Assembly (NCBI GenBank): GCA_943736015.1
Contig: OX031072.1
Span: forward strand, 15,899,501-15,963,500
Reading direction: 5' to 3'
Source of the DNA: Tridacna crocea
Taxonomy: Eukaryota > Mollusca > Bivalvia > Cardiida > Cardiidae
DNA: 64,000 nucleotides
The translations under genes and the position numbers were made by a program. This document shows, piece after piece, positions 11,515 through 21,611 of the stretch (position 1 is its first letter; each line of letters opens with the position of its first letter). The notes under the pieces are model-generated. The model ran no database searches. It had not been told where the DNA came from and saw only the letters and a program-made list of their open reading frames with translations.

Positions 11515-11640
11515 TTAACCCTTTAGGTGCTAAGCCTGACTCGCTGACATTTAGCGGAATTGCAGATCACGATCAGACTGCACAGAACGTGCAGTCTGAT
11601 CTTTGATCTATACCGTCCGATAAGGAGATATTATAACTTT
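11515..11640 (+). repeat. PAL-D, long copy
   Basis: Begins CCTTTAGGTGCTAAGCCTGA. Palindrome GATCAGACTGCACAGAACGT / GTGCAGTCTGATC at 11570-11610, then CCGTCCGATAAGGAGATATT. Confidence 0.75.
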
Positions 11641-11869
11641 GAAGCAGTAATGTTTAGGTTACCAATATCGAATTGAAAATTTACTCTTATTTAAACAGCA
11701 GGATAAGAGTTACAGAAATTGGACTGCAGCAGATAGAGCTTAGATCATACTTACAGCGGTCAATGCACCCACCCATGTGTTTCCCGGCTTTCGCACTACA
11801 GTAGGCCTACGGACACAGCTTTCTTTCCAGGTCGCTGACTACTTTTCTCACATGCATCAAAGGTAAAGG

Positions 11870-11975
11870 ACGAAAGATGGCAGGGAAAGATTTTGCTTCT
11901 CGACGGGGGATCGAACTCACAAACACTACGTCAAGAGTCATATACGCTAACTCGTGACAGAGCTATCCCGCTTTT
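11870..11975 (-). mobile_element. SINE tRNA-like head
   Basis: Minus strand GCGGGATAGCTCTGTCACGA (A box) and GAGTTCGATCCCCCGTCGAG (B box). Confidence 0.6.
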
Positions 11976-12029
11976 ACAAGCAGTAGTTCGATCTTAAACC
12001 CTTACAGCATCGAATTAGTTTTACACTGA

Positions 12030-12120
12030 CCTTCAGCAGACAGTGCAGATCCAAGATCATACTGCACTGAACGTGCAGTATGATCTTGAATCTACACTGT
12101 CCGAAATAGAGATATTATTT
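12030..12120 (+). repeat. PAL-D
   Basis: GATCATACTGCACTGAACGT / GTGCAGTATGATC: a matched A/T change in both arms. Confidence 0.72.
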
Positions 12121-12194
12121 CTAAAAAAAAAAATGACTTTGAAATGGCAATATTTTGGTGTTTACTTTAGACTTAAAAATATTAGCAGGATGTG

Positions 12195-12726
12195 GGTTAA
12201 AGGTGGATATTTAGAATTTTTACATCTCTCCAAATTAGAAAACATATACATCACTGAAATTTATATGAAAAAATAACACAAATCATTAATAATTAAGACT
12301 TATAAAATTACAAAAAAAAAAGGTTTTTTGATGGTGTTCCCCGAAAAGGCTACGCATCCTCTTAAAGTATTTTTAGCCCAAAAATCAATTGAGCATTGTG
12401 ACTGGCACGTGACTAATAACGCTTAAAAATTCCATTACATAACAAAGATGTAATAATTATTTTCCATAATGTCTTCTTCGGGCGCTATGTTTGAAACTTC
12501 GTCTGTGTATTCCTGTATGTAAATGAGAGAATTGATCATCTCAAAATAGAAGGTGTCTCCCGTTGCTGTCAACCTGGGCCGTAGTAAATCTCTAATTTGT
12601 CTTCTTGTCCGATGGTTTTCTACTACTAGGGTTTTACGAACGCAAATTAAAAGGCTTTGGGAATATCAGAATGACTTTTTTGCATTTATATAAATTTTTC
12701 GTCCCAAGATCTGAAGGGCCACCTTT
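12195..12726 (+). mobile_element. PB-C MITE (TTAA, AAGGTGG ends)
   Basis: Starts TTAAAGGTGGATATTTAGAA and ends GAAGGGCCACCTTTAA, giving TTAA plus AAGGTGG inverted termini. No ORF of note. Homologous along its length to 52805-53342. Confidence 0.75.
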
Positions 12727-13095
12727 AACACAGTTTATCAATTTGGATATTTTATACTCTTGACCAAACTCGATGTTATTGTTAACATGCGAAAGCATAA
12801 TATGTATTACTCTCCGATGATAATTTAAGCCTTTGTTGACATACACAACATAACAAAATAAACACATAAAAATGTAAGACAGGTAAAATGCATCGCTTTA
12901 TTACACAGACAGTACAACAGATATTTCAGCCGAAGGACTACCTGTTTCCCCCATAAATATGAAGTCAGCCGACCGTAGAAAGACACTGATACTGTCTGAG
13001 AGTAATACTAGTATTTTTAATAATGTTATGTCTGTACGCTTGTTTAGTTAGAAGGTTCTCTAACTCAAAGACTGGTTTGCAATTAGGACAGTGTG
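12727..13095. other. No recognised feature
   Basis: AT-rich, no motif seen. Confidence 0.55.
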
Positions 13096-13099
13096 GGGA

Positions 13100-13156
13100 G
13101 TATAGACTGAGATCATAAAGCTAGATTGCTAGTTGTGATGCCAGTCTATACTCTCT
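13100..13156. repeat. Hairpin
   Basis: GAGTATAGACTG and CAGTCTATACTC are separated by ~30 bases. Function unknown. Confidence 0.6.
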
Positions 13157-13295
13157 GCTGGATGTAAATAAACACTCTCTGAATGTATCATGTAATATAT
13201 AATGGGTCAATGGCCTTAGTATTGAATAAAAGTATTGTACTGTTTTACCAAGATGCATGCGACGTATTAAATGAAGGCAAAGCTTCGATCGTATC

Positions 13296-14004
13296 AAAGC
13301 GTTGAGAATGCTGCAGCGGTATTTGTCGAGGAAGCCATGATGTGGAATTAATAATTTGAAAGGAAAAAAAAAAGAAAGAAAAAAAATATTATACAAATAT
13401 TGGCTTGAAACTCAACCTACTAAGCAAATGGATGCGCTTTCTTTCGGTTGAAGAAAGAGTATTCAGGACAAAGGGTTATTTGTGTATCCCTTTGATAATA
13501 AGAAGTCAGGAGTAACTTCCCTTTACAGTAGTATGCATGATGGACAGAGAGAGAAACCACATGAATATATCGAATAGAATTAAGTTTGTACCTGAAAACT
13601 ATGATTTTGAAATATCCTTGGCCATTAACATTTAATTCCAAACATTACAATCCACTATTTCGATCTATGAATATTCATGCCCAATCAAATGGAGTAGCGC
13701 AATCATGGGATTGATAAGCCATGGGACGAACTGTTTTTGGAACGAAAAAGCCTAGGATCAACCGAACAGTAGACACATTTTGTATCATTGCGCCATATAA
13801 ATCTATGAGCAAGGGAAGCTATTTTCAATAAAAAATTAGTATTTCCACGATCGATGGCCTCACCCAGTGTATTTTAACATGTTATTTCCAGTTTCATATC
13901 TGAATGCAACCGAAAAACTCATTTAAAGAATTAAGTTTAATTGGGTTTATTTCCTTTGGCTTTGCACAAAATACGGTACATGGTCTTAAAAAATTCAATT
14001 TTTA
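13296..14004 (+). repeat. REP-H copy A
   Basis: From CAAAGCGTTGAGAATGCTGC to TACATGGTCTTAAAA. Contains ATGGGACGAACTGTTTTTGG, opening MGRTVFGTKKPRINRTVD before decay. Confidence 0.7.
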
Positions 14005-14301
14005 ACTCATAGTGCTATTGTCTTTCACAAATACCACAAAAATGATACCAAGCACTTTAACTGTACTGAAAGTCCACATACTTATAGGGTCACAGTGCAC
14101 TGAAAGACTTTTACGTTTTTACATTAAAAAAGAAAGCATGCGAACTAGTATAGGTTGGTCTTATGGGATCAAGTTGAAGCGTTATTCTTTCCCTGAATTT
14201 ACGCATTCATGTCGAACCACGCTATAGCAAAAGGGGGCTTGAAACATTCAACTAAGTAAGTTATCACATCATTATAAACCCGTGAAATCCATTTTGTTTA
14301 A

Positions 14302-14522
14302 CCCATTACCAAACGACAAAATTTTAGGTTTGTCAAAATTGAAAGGAATTGCAGACAACAAACTAAAAGTGACTGAAAATTTGAAATTTGTTTTGTAAAG
14401 GGTAGAAAACATTGTGGGAAAAGGAGAAAATGCTGGTTACCAGCATTTTCTCCTTTTCATACAATGTTTTCTAAAGGCTTCTTTTTCAGGGGCGTCAAAA
14501 GTAGGGATTGTGTGGTAATGGG
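14302..14522 (+). mobile_element. PB-A MITE, well preserved
   Basis: TTAA at 14298-14301 and 14523-14526. Ends CCCATTACC...GGTAATGGG, full hairpin near 14420-14460. Confidence 0.85.
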
Positions 14523-14579
14523 TTAAGAATAGACTGAATCTTGAGGAAAAATGTTTCTTGAGCGTGAAAAAGCTTAACA

Positions 14580-14695
14580 AAACGCAATACAGTTCAACAC
14601 TGGTGGACCTGCATGCATTGCAGGGGCTTACCTGGGTCGATAATAATTTTCTCAGATACATTAAGCCCCTTTTCACAGAGTATGATCCACATAGG
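14580..14695 (+). mobile_element. PAL-E relic
   Basis: The palindrome has largely decayed (CCTGCATGCATTGCAGG remains). The right end TTAAGCCCCTTTTCACAGAG is clear. Confidence 0.5.
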
Positions 14696-15058
14696 TTCAG
14701 GTTTGTATCGTCCCAAAAGAAGGATACGTGTACAGTTCTTTTAGTACTGTAATTAAAACAAACGTAGAGAGTATGAACTCTGTGTCAATGTTTTTATTTA
14801 TCCATGTAAGACATTGGCATATCAAGACATGCTTGATTGTAGATGATTACCTCCAGCCATCTGTGTCCTGTGGGCTCATATCTGTAAGTAAATTCAAAGA
14901 CACTTGTCACATAAAAAGTGTTTATCTACTTGAACGGTTCAAACCATTTTCAACATCATTTCCGTCTTATCACAAATACAGTTCACTTATTCATGAGCTA
15001 CGAGAATCAACCACATAAAGACAATGTATCGTGCCAAAGAGCAATGTCAATAGGTTAA

Positions 15059-15277
15059 CCCTTTACCAAACTAGCCCTGTTTTTACTACCCTGAGATAAA
15101 AGCCTTTTTAAAACATTCTGGGCAAGGGAGAAAATGCTGGTAACCAGCATTTTCTCCCTTTCCCTTAATGTTTTCTATCCTGCTGGAAACAAATTTCAGT
15201 TTTTGAGTTATGTTATTTTGTTGTCTGCAAATGCTTTCAATTTGGACGAGTCTTAAAATTGTCCTTAGGTAAAGCAA
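15059..15277 (-). mobile_element. PB-A MITE
   Basis: TTAA at 15055-15058 and 15278-15281. The hairpin carries matched changes (AAGGGAGAAAATGC / GCATTTTCTCCCTTT). Confidence 0.8.
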
Positions 15278-15404
15278 TTAAAGTTAAGGGAAGGTCACAT
15301 GTCTATTTTCCTGTCCAAATCATCACTTTCCCCCGATTATCAATTTCAGAATATATTTGCAGAAATGTTAACCGCATCAAAAGGATATGTCATGTAGTGA
15401 TGTG

Positions 15405-16100
15405 CAGGAGTTATTTCTGTAGGTTAAAGGCCAAGGTCACAGCAAGGTCAAATGTGTTTTAGAGGTAGCTTTTACCAGTATCCTGCCTGTAACGTTTCTT
15501 TTTGTGTGATCTATGAATGAATTTCAGTGTACATCTCATGAACTGTCAACAACGTATACACAATGAGTAGCACACAAGAAGCATACCAGAAGATCAAAAG
15601 GTCAACTATGGTAAAGCCAGATTTGATTGAAAAGAGAAATTTTGCAGAATGTGCTCATGACCGGCCTGTTACTTTCTAAATACAAATCATTTTCAATATT
15701 ACTGTTCCGAATGTTCAACAATATTAGGACCATGCGTTGTGCACAAGAACGAAATATGTAGGTCAAAGGTCATTGCAAAGTCAAAATTGATGTCCAGTTT
15801 TGGGCCTTTTTCCATATGACTTCATTTGAAAATAATTTTGCTTTTTTTTATGCAAAAAAACATGTCTATAGATTAAAGGTCAAGGTCATACAATGCTTTA
15901 AAAGGCTTTTTGGTGGAAGTATTTGTGTCTGACAAGATACATTTTTTTTAAACTACGAATGAATTTGAATACAACTCGGAAGAATCACCAACCACATGTA
16001 GGTGGTGTGTCAAGCAAAGGAACCTTAAAAGGCAAGGTCGGAAGCGTTCCAAAATGTTGCATTCTTCGGTTCATGTTCACGGCTCACAGGAAAGTGGAAA
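15405..16100 (+). repeat. AGGTCA-rich degenerate repeat DNA
   Basis: Recurrent AAGGTCAAGGTCA-like motifs (near 15428, 15755, 15880 and 16020) spaced by diverged text with ATGAATGAATTTGAATACA-type words. No gene seen. Confidence 0.5.
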
Positions 16101-16187
16101 CAGTTTCAGGGGCATCAGTCGCTTCTTAGTGACATGTCTTGTTCTTTCATATTTCCCATACTGTTAAATGTGCACATCAGCCCCTAT

Positions 16188-16320
16188 AACCCTTAAACAG
16201 ACGACAAAGTTTCAGATTTGTCCAAAATGAAAGTATTTGATGACGACTAATTGAGTGTGGCTCAAGTAATAGAACATGTCTTTGAAAAGACAAACAAAAT
16301 ATTGCGGGAACGGAATAGTG
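16188..16320 (+). mobile_element. PB-A left-arm fragment
   Basis: ACCCTTAAACAGACGACAAA and AGATTTGTCCAAAATGAAAG match the PB-A left arm. No hairpin remains. Confidence 0.5.
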
Positions 16321-16712
16321 AGATGGTGATTCCAGGATTCCTGTATTTGTTTGGCATGGAAGTAACCAAAAATTTGTCTGCATAAAACTTGTTTACCTAA
16401 TGAGCATCTGTGAGAGTACTAACGTCTTCTTCCTTTAAAACCTATACGACAGCAGTAAACACCTCCTGTTTCGCACAGCTGAACTTGTCCTCCAATACTG
16501 AAGCATCCGGACAAATTCGTGGTGCAAGAACAAATCCAAGCTGAAAGATTTTCAACCATATTGTCATCACTCATTTCTTTGATTGATTACCATGTCAACA
16601 AGATTTTGCCATTTACCACATGACAAAGTTTGCGTTGATCAATTGATTGCATGGTGTTTATCGCAAGTTAGACATTATTTCAGGTACATCTCGGCGGCCA
16701 GTGGACTTATCC

Positions 16713-16797
16713 ATATCGTTGGTTTACTTCAAAGAACTCGTAACTACAGCTTAAAACAAGCTTTAGTTACAAAGTTTCGGAAGTAAACGGACTATAT
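16713..16797. mobile_element. Foldback, GGTTTACTTC type
   Basis: ATATCGTTGGTTTACTTCAA...GGAAGTAAACGGACTATAT, more diverged arms than the 62128 copy. Confidence 0.65.
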
Positions 16798-16829
16798 GCT
16801 TTGATCATTTAACTGTCCTTGTTTTCAAT

Positions 16830-17088
16830 CATCCTCGGATACCCCGGGGTCTCCCTATTTGCTACGCTACATCGACCCCTGGGACAATTAATTGAATTTC
16901 CCTCGCTTTACCGCTGGCCGAATGCTAGCTTTTCATTGGTTCCATCATCATTTTGTGATGGGCGAGTGTACTGTACGCTATGACGTTTCATATCGATTTT
17001 CGGCAGCTGATTCAAAGTTTTATTAGTCAATTGTCCCAGGGGTCGATGTAGCGTAGCAAATAAGGAGACCCGGGGGTATCCGAGGATG
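16830..17088. mobile_element. Mutator-type MITE with 9-bp target duplication
   Basis: Near-perfect terminal inverted repeats of about 63 bp (CATCCTCGGATACCCC...GTATCCGAGGATG) flanked by exact GTTTTCAAT at 16821-16829 and 17089-17097. The loop is 259 - 126 bases of unrelated sequence. The termini share CATCCTCGG with the intron-4 family but the arms differ. Confidence 0.88.
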
Positions 17089-17099
17089 GTTTTCAATGT

Positions 17100-17640
17100 A
17101 ATACAGCCATTACGAATTTTCTTGACTCACGCAAGATAAGAAAATAGTGTTGAACATTCTTGGGCAACACTCTGTAACTAAATGCTTCATTTCTAAAACA
17201 TTACTGGCTAAGGCTTTTGAGATCATTAGTGATCGAAAATCTTAATCATGATAAAGTTGTAAATTTAGTCACTTTTAGACTCAAAACAAAATCAATGTAT
17301 GCAAGTTTCTTCGGAACTGTTTTTCGTTTGTAATGTACCTGTCAAAGTAAGCGCATAGGCTTCATGTAAATTTCACTACACATGATACATGTATGCCTCT
17401 GGTTTAACACATTTTGGACTATATTCTTGTTATACAGTAAGGTGAGTGATAAAAAGAATCTGACACTCGTTGGCTTTTGAGGTAAAACTTTATCAAACTC
17501 GTCCACAAAAAAATGTGGCTCCCTTAATAATAATTTTTGGTAGACTCGTTAAATTAGTTTTTAGCTCATAGTCCAACTCTTGACAGATCCTCTATATCGT
17601 ACACAAGTACTGTGCTTCGAACAATATTCTTCCCGAGCCA
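17100..17640. other. No recognised feature
   Basis: Nothing recognised between the Mutator-type MITE and the SINE fragment. Confidence 0.55.
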
Positions 17641-17790
17641 TTGGCTACTCACCCACATAACCATCCTCTAAACAATGATCAGAGAGGCATGATCCTGTCG
17701 CACTGACTATCATCAATCCTTGGAAACAAATACGCCGACCTCGAAATTTGAACCACCGACCTCCTGGTTTAAAATCATGTATGCCATCGG
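17640..17790 (-). mobile_element. SINE-K fragment
   Basis: Minus strand CCAAGGATTGATGATAGTCA and the B-box relic GGTTCAAATTTCGAGGTCGG. Confidence 0.5.
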
Positions 17791-18100
17791 CTGTGCATCA
17801 TATTCTTTTAGATTTGTTTGAATTGAAGCCATAGTTGTAGACAACAAATCAAATGTAGCCCAAAAGACGATTTTTTTTCTTAAAGAGTCGAAAGAATTCT
17901 TCGAACGAGATTTTAACTTACATTTCATTCTCAGAAACTTTCCCTTTCCGCCGATTCCGTATTTAGACATGGCCTATTCGGTGATTTATTGCTATATCAA
18001 CTTGGGAAATATTTTCACCCGGTTTTTCATTTGATCTTTTAAAGTATGCATAATGTATTTATGCGAAATAAACTTTATGTCAGGTTATAAAACTGAAGGG

Positions 18101-18122
18101 CCTATATATATATATATATATA
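18101..18122. repeat. (TA)n microsatellite
   Basis: About ten TA units adjoining the hammerhead motif. Confidence 0.9.
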
Positions 18123-18205
18123 AAAGAGAAATGACACTACAAATAGTTTTTAACGTGCCAACCGGTTTCGCTTTCGCTCATCAGGGCAACGCTTTAATGA
18201 AACAT
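18120..18205 (-). ncRNA. Putative type I hammerhead ribozyme
   Basis: On the minus strand the conserved core is complete: CUGAUGA (18184-18178), stem II GC-GAAA-GC (18177-18170), GAAA (18169-18166), a minimal stem III formed by the self-complementary ACCGGU, and the UH site UU with predicted cleavage between 18160 and 18159. Stem I closes with UGCC (18188-18185) against GGCA (18159-18156) and can extend across loops through GUUU/AAAC and UACAA/UUGUA. Tiny stem III is known from hammerheads of metazoan retroelements and retrozymes, which often act as dimers. It sits about 115 nt downstream of the secreted-peptide donor, on the same strand, next to a TA microsatellite. Activity is not shown. 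Confidence 0.7.
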
Positions 18206-18298
18206 TGTAACTATATTTTTCTTTTAATTTAACATTTAGCGCAACCAACAATCAACCAACTCAAAAAACAAAAAAACAAAATGGTATACAGAATTTAC

Positions 18299-18371
18299 CT
18301 TGAGCCTCGTCGATGAGCGTAGCACCAACTAGGCACACAAGCAGCAGAGCGACAGTGGTCTTGTTAACCAT
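18299..18371 (-). CDS. First coding exon of a secreted peptide (signal peptide)
   Basis: Read on the minus strand, GCCATGG (a perfect Kozak context) at 18371 opens 24 codons plus one base: MVNKTTVALLLVCLVGATLI, then DEAQ and the first base of a Gly codon. The exon stops at AAG|GTAAAT, a good donor. The protein start has a short basic n-region (Lys4), a hydrophobic core at residues 7-20 and a small-residue end: a textbook signal peptide. A TATA box lies 35 bp upstream. Such a compact promoter, signal-peptide exon and phase-1 intron are typical of small secreted effectors such as antimicrobial peptides. The mature part is not visible, so this is only an inference. A basic ORF at 17970-17713 was tested as exon 2 but does not fit the phase. 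Unspliced reading stops after about 33 codons. Family unrecognised. Confidence 0.65.
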
Positions 18372-18405
18372 GGCAAAGCAAGTACACTGCATTTATCACA
18401 TCTAG

Positions 18406-18415
18406 CTTTTTTATA
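18406..18415 (-). promoter_or_regulatory. TATA box for the secreted-peptide exon
   Basis: TATAAAAAAG on the minus strand, 35 bp before the ATG at 18371. A start 25-30 bp downstream of it would leave a very short 5' leader. The position agrees with the Kozak context and signal peptide, which together support a real promoter. Confidence 0.6.
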
Positions 18416-18585
18416 GGCTCGTTGTTTCTGTGTAATTACCGTCTTCAACGAAAAATTATGAATTATTCGTTTGACATCCACAGGTAAAAAACAAGTAAAT
18501 AACGACGGTTTCAGTCGGAGATCTTTTTACCACCATGATCGATAATGTCTGCAGCAAAACATGCTTTGTGATTTATTTCGTTTTT

Positions 18586-19760
18586 AGCTCCACTGGCCGA
18601 AGGCTAGTAGGCTTATGTCATTGCCCGGTGTCCGTCGTGCGTCCGTTAGTCCGTGCGTTAGCTTTTATTTCAAACACCTTTTTCTATGACACTATTCATC
18701 CAATTTTCATGAAACTTCACAGAAATTATCCTTCTATGGTACTCTTTAGAATTTTTTGAAAGAATTTGATTCCTTCAGAAAAACTCTGGTTGCCGTGACA
18801 ACTAAACTGGAAAAAAAATGGAAATGAAAATCTTTGAAAATATTTTTGTCTAAAACCATTAGGCCTAGTGCTACCAAATTTAGTATCTATCTTAATTTAG
18901 CAGACCTCTACCAAGTTTTTTTCAAATTATAGCCCTGGGCTCAAATTTGGCCCCGCCCAGGGGTGTCACAAGTTTTACCTGGGATTATATAGGAAAAACT
19001 TTAAAAATCTTCTCGTACCTAGTCATAAGGCCCAGGGCCACCGAATTTGGCCTGTAGCTTTATCTGGTGGGTATCTACAGAGAGTGTCAAAATTAAAGCT
19101 CAGTGGTCGAATTTGGCCCCGCTCCGGGGATCACAATTTTTTTAAATGGGTTTATAAAGGGGCATCCTCGTTGACCCAGTTTCAATTCATGCCGTAATGC
19201 ATGGAAAGTAACGTAATGCTTAAACCTGGGTTCCGAGGATGATAAAGGGGAAACTGAAAAAGTCTACTTGTACATAGCCATAAAGTCTTTGGCTACCAAA
19301 TTTGGCATGTAGTTTTATGTAGTACATGTCTTCCAAGGGCGTCCAAATTATAACACTGGGGATATTATTGACCCCGTCCCGTGGGTCATAAGTTTTACGT
19401 GGATTTATATAGGGAATACTGTAAAAATCTACTTGTACCTAGCTATAAGACCTACGGCTACCAAATTCAGCCCTGTCTCAGGGTCCCCATGTTTTGCAGG
19501 ATCCTAGTTTTGAGTTTCTTCTTGTTCATATATATACATTCTAAACCTGTATTATTTGGTATGGGGCTTTATCTTGTGGACCTCGTCCAGGATTCAAGTT
19601 ATTATAGCTTTGCTCTGGGTCATCACTTTCTCATAGGAATTTACAGAGAAATATTTGTAGATCTTCTAGTTTGAAACCAAATGACCAAGTATTGCAATTT
19701 TTGGCTTTAGTGTTTCTACTAATTAGCCAGTGGAGCGATACAGGGCCATCTTTGCCATCT
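18586..19760 (+). mobile_element. M element, AGCTCCACTGGC type
   Basis: Starts AGCTCCACTGGCC and ends GCCAGTGGAGCGATACAGGG, an 11-bp terminal inverted repeat. A GTGTCCGTCGTGCGTCCG block lies near the 5' end. Degenerate internal repeats of CTTGTACCTAGTCATAAGGC with CTACCAAATTTGGC recur near 18850, 19015, 19265 and 19430. It is interrupted by the 79-bp element at 19163. Confidence 0.7.
19163..19241. mobile_element. 79-bp micro-element with exact 9-bp target duplication
   Basis: CATCCTCG...CGAGGATG is flanked on both sides by ATAAAGGGG (19154-19162 and 19242-19250). Its left part (CATCCTCGTTGACCCAGTTT) and right part (GCATGGAAAGTAACGTAATG onward) match the two ends of the 4.35-kb intron-4 element, so it looks like an extreme internal-deletion derivative of that family. 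Confidence 0.85.
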
Positions 19761-19777
19761 TATAAATGCTGTGCTGT

Positions 19778-19840
19778 AATAAGTCCTCGGTTTACTTCCA
19801 AAACCTCGTAACTACAGTTTGTTTCAAACTTCATATTAAG
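19778..19840. repeat. Half of a GGTTTACTTC foldback
   Basis: CTCGGTTTACTTCCAAAACC and TCGTAACTACAGTTTG. The other arm is missing. Confidence 0.55.
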
Positions 19841-19964
19841 TGCCTGAAAATTACGCGGTCTACAAAAAAAAACGGTTTTTTTTTCCTTGTAGATCTATGA
19901 ATTAGTAATATAACGATTAGATGTATATATAAAGTTCCTTGTCCGCGGTTGGGTTTCTACACCC

Positions 19965-20125
19965 TACGTAGCGAAATGAAAATGATCGGACACAACGTGT
20001 TCTCAACTGTGCACAGAGCTACACTAATACGTGTGACAGCCAGAACCTGTTCTCCTTTTTCTGGTGTGCCTTTTACTAGGATATGCACTGAATTCTTTTC
20101 AGGCCACTGGCTGCTTTCCCACCTT
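19965..20125 (-). mobile_element. SINE-K body fragment
   Basis: GGCCACTGGCTGCTTTCCCA at 20102-20121 is the reverse of the SINE-K GGGAAAGCAGCCA block. Neighbouring text fits loosely. Confidence 0.45.
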
Positions 20126-20290
20126 TGTTGAAAAGAACTGTTTGATTATTTAAGAGAACTAAGGTTTAACCTATCTGTCTTTGTTTGTTTCTCTTTTTTG
20201 TTATTTATCTATCTATTTATTTATTTTATATTCAAATCTCCACATTATATAATGACCTTAATTACCATTTGGCTGCTGAGCACGCCTTAA

Positions 20291-20448
20291 CTTTTTACCG
20301 TAAGGCAATTCATATATATTAGGAAAAGTAGAAAACATTGTGAGAAAAGGAGAAAATGCTGGTTACCAGCATTTTCACCTTTTCCCACAATATTTTCTAA
20401 ACGCTTCTTTGACAGGGTCGTTAAAAGTCGGAATTGCGTGGTAAAGAG
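20291..20448 (+). mobile_element. PB-A MITE, left arm shortened
   Basis: TTAA at 20287-20290 and 20449-20452. Hairpin near 20345-20390 intact, left arm partly deleted. Confidence 0.75.
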
Positions 20449-20452
20449 TTAA

Positions 20453-20600
20453 GGACATTCTGTGACAGCGTACATCCAAGATCAGACTGCACAGAACGTG
20501 CATTCTGATCTTGGACCTACACTGTCCGATAAGGAAATATCCCACCCACCCCCCCCAAAAAAAAGCTATGAAATAGCAACGACATGGGGTTACTCTCTAC
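20453..20600 (+). repeat. PAL-D
   Basis: CCAAGATCAGACTGCACAGA then ACGTGCATTCTGATCTTGG. Followed by CCGATAAGGAAATATCCCAC. Confidence 0.72.
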
Positions 20601-20643
20601 TTTAATGTTCAAGATAACTTATTAAGAAGGCTAAGGGATTTAA

Positions 20644-20865
20644 CCCTGTACTCCACAGATACTCATTTTGACTTATCAACAAAAGAAAGCTTTTGAAAAC
20701 ATTGTGGGAAAAGGAGAAATTGCTCGTAACGAGCAATTTCTCCTTTTCCCACAATGCTTTTCATCCAATTAGATATTTGTATCCTCATTTTACGATAGTT
20801 TTGACATAAAATCTTTATTTGCTGCTTAAATAGAAGAGCCTCAAATTGGCATATCAGGTAAAGGG
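20644..20865 (+). mobile_element. PB-B MITE
   Basis: TTAA at both ends (20640-20643 and 20866-20869). Perfect hairpin around ATTGCTCGTAACGAGCAAT. Confidence 0.85.
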
Positions 20866-21049
20866 TTAAACAGGGTACTAGTGTACTTCAAAATGTTCGT
20901 TTGAGCAAGTTTGCTTTCTAAAAGTGCATTCATTTTGTTGTGTAAACACAAACCAAATACCGCACTAAATATAAATGTGAATCTGAATTTAAGCAAGAAG
21001 CAAATTCACCTTTTCCAGCAATGTTTTAACTCAATATATGCACCAACCC

Positions 21050-21071
21050 TTCACACACACACACACACACA
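21050..21071 (+). repeat. (AC)n microsatellite
   Basis: About ten AC units. Confidence 0.9.
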
Positions 21072-21611
21072 AAGAAAAATTCTGGGAAGAATTTTTTAAA
21101 ACATTATTGGAAAATGGGAAAACATCAATCTCCCTCTCTTTCCCAGTAAGTTTTCTAAATTATAAGGAATTCAAAGTAAGCTTGATTTGCAACGAATAGT
21201 GCGATATGATATCGACAACTTCTAAATAGAAATGACGGCGTATTGTGATAAAAATAGTTCAAATTTTCTCAAAGAAAAACTGAGATCACCAATCAAAATA
21301 CTCCAGCGTAACCCAGGGTCGAATACATAAAAGAATGAATGAAAACTGGGTCACCCAGGATGATACCGAATGTGTGGGCCAATGAAAGGCCTCATGACCA
21401 CATACCACTCAAGGGAAGAAGACGTTTGTAAAGCTTATGGAAAAAATAGAATGTGCTGGTAAGCAGGACTTTCCCAAAATATTTTATAGAACCCTCCCCC
21501 CCCCCACCCCCGACAAATCAGAATAATTTGGACGACATCCATCATGCCGTCTGCAAGTGTTTTCAATTTAAACCAGTAATTTTTTTTCTCCTCTGGTAAA
21601 GAAGTAATTAT

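Noticed and set aside
17713..17970. Basic ORF (MSKYGIGGKGKFLRMKCK) as exon 2 of the secreted peptide
   Set aside because: Its only nearby acceptor (GAATAG) gives the wrong phase and an immediate stop after the phase-1 exon at 18299; the end also overlaps a SINE fragment.
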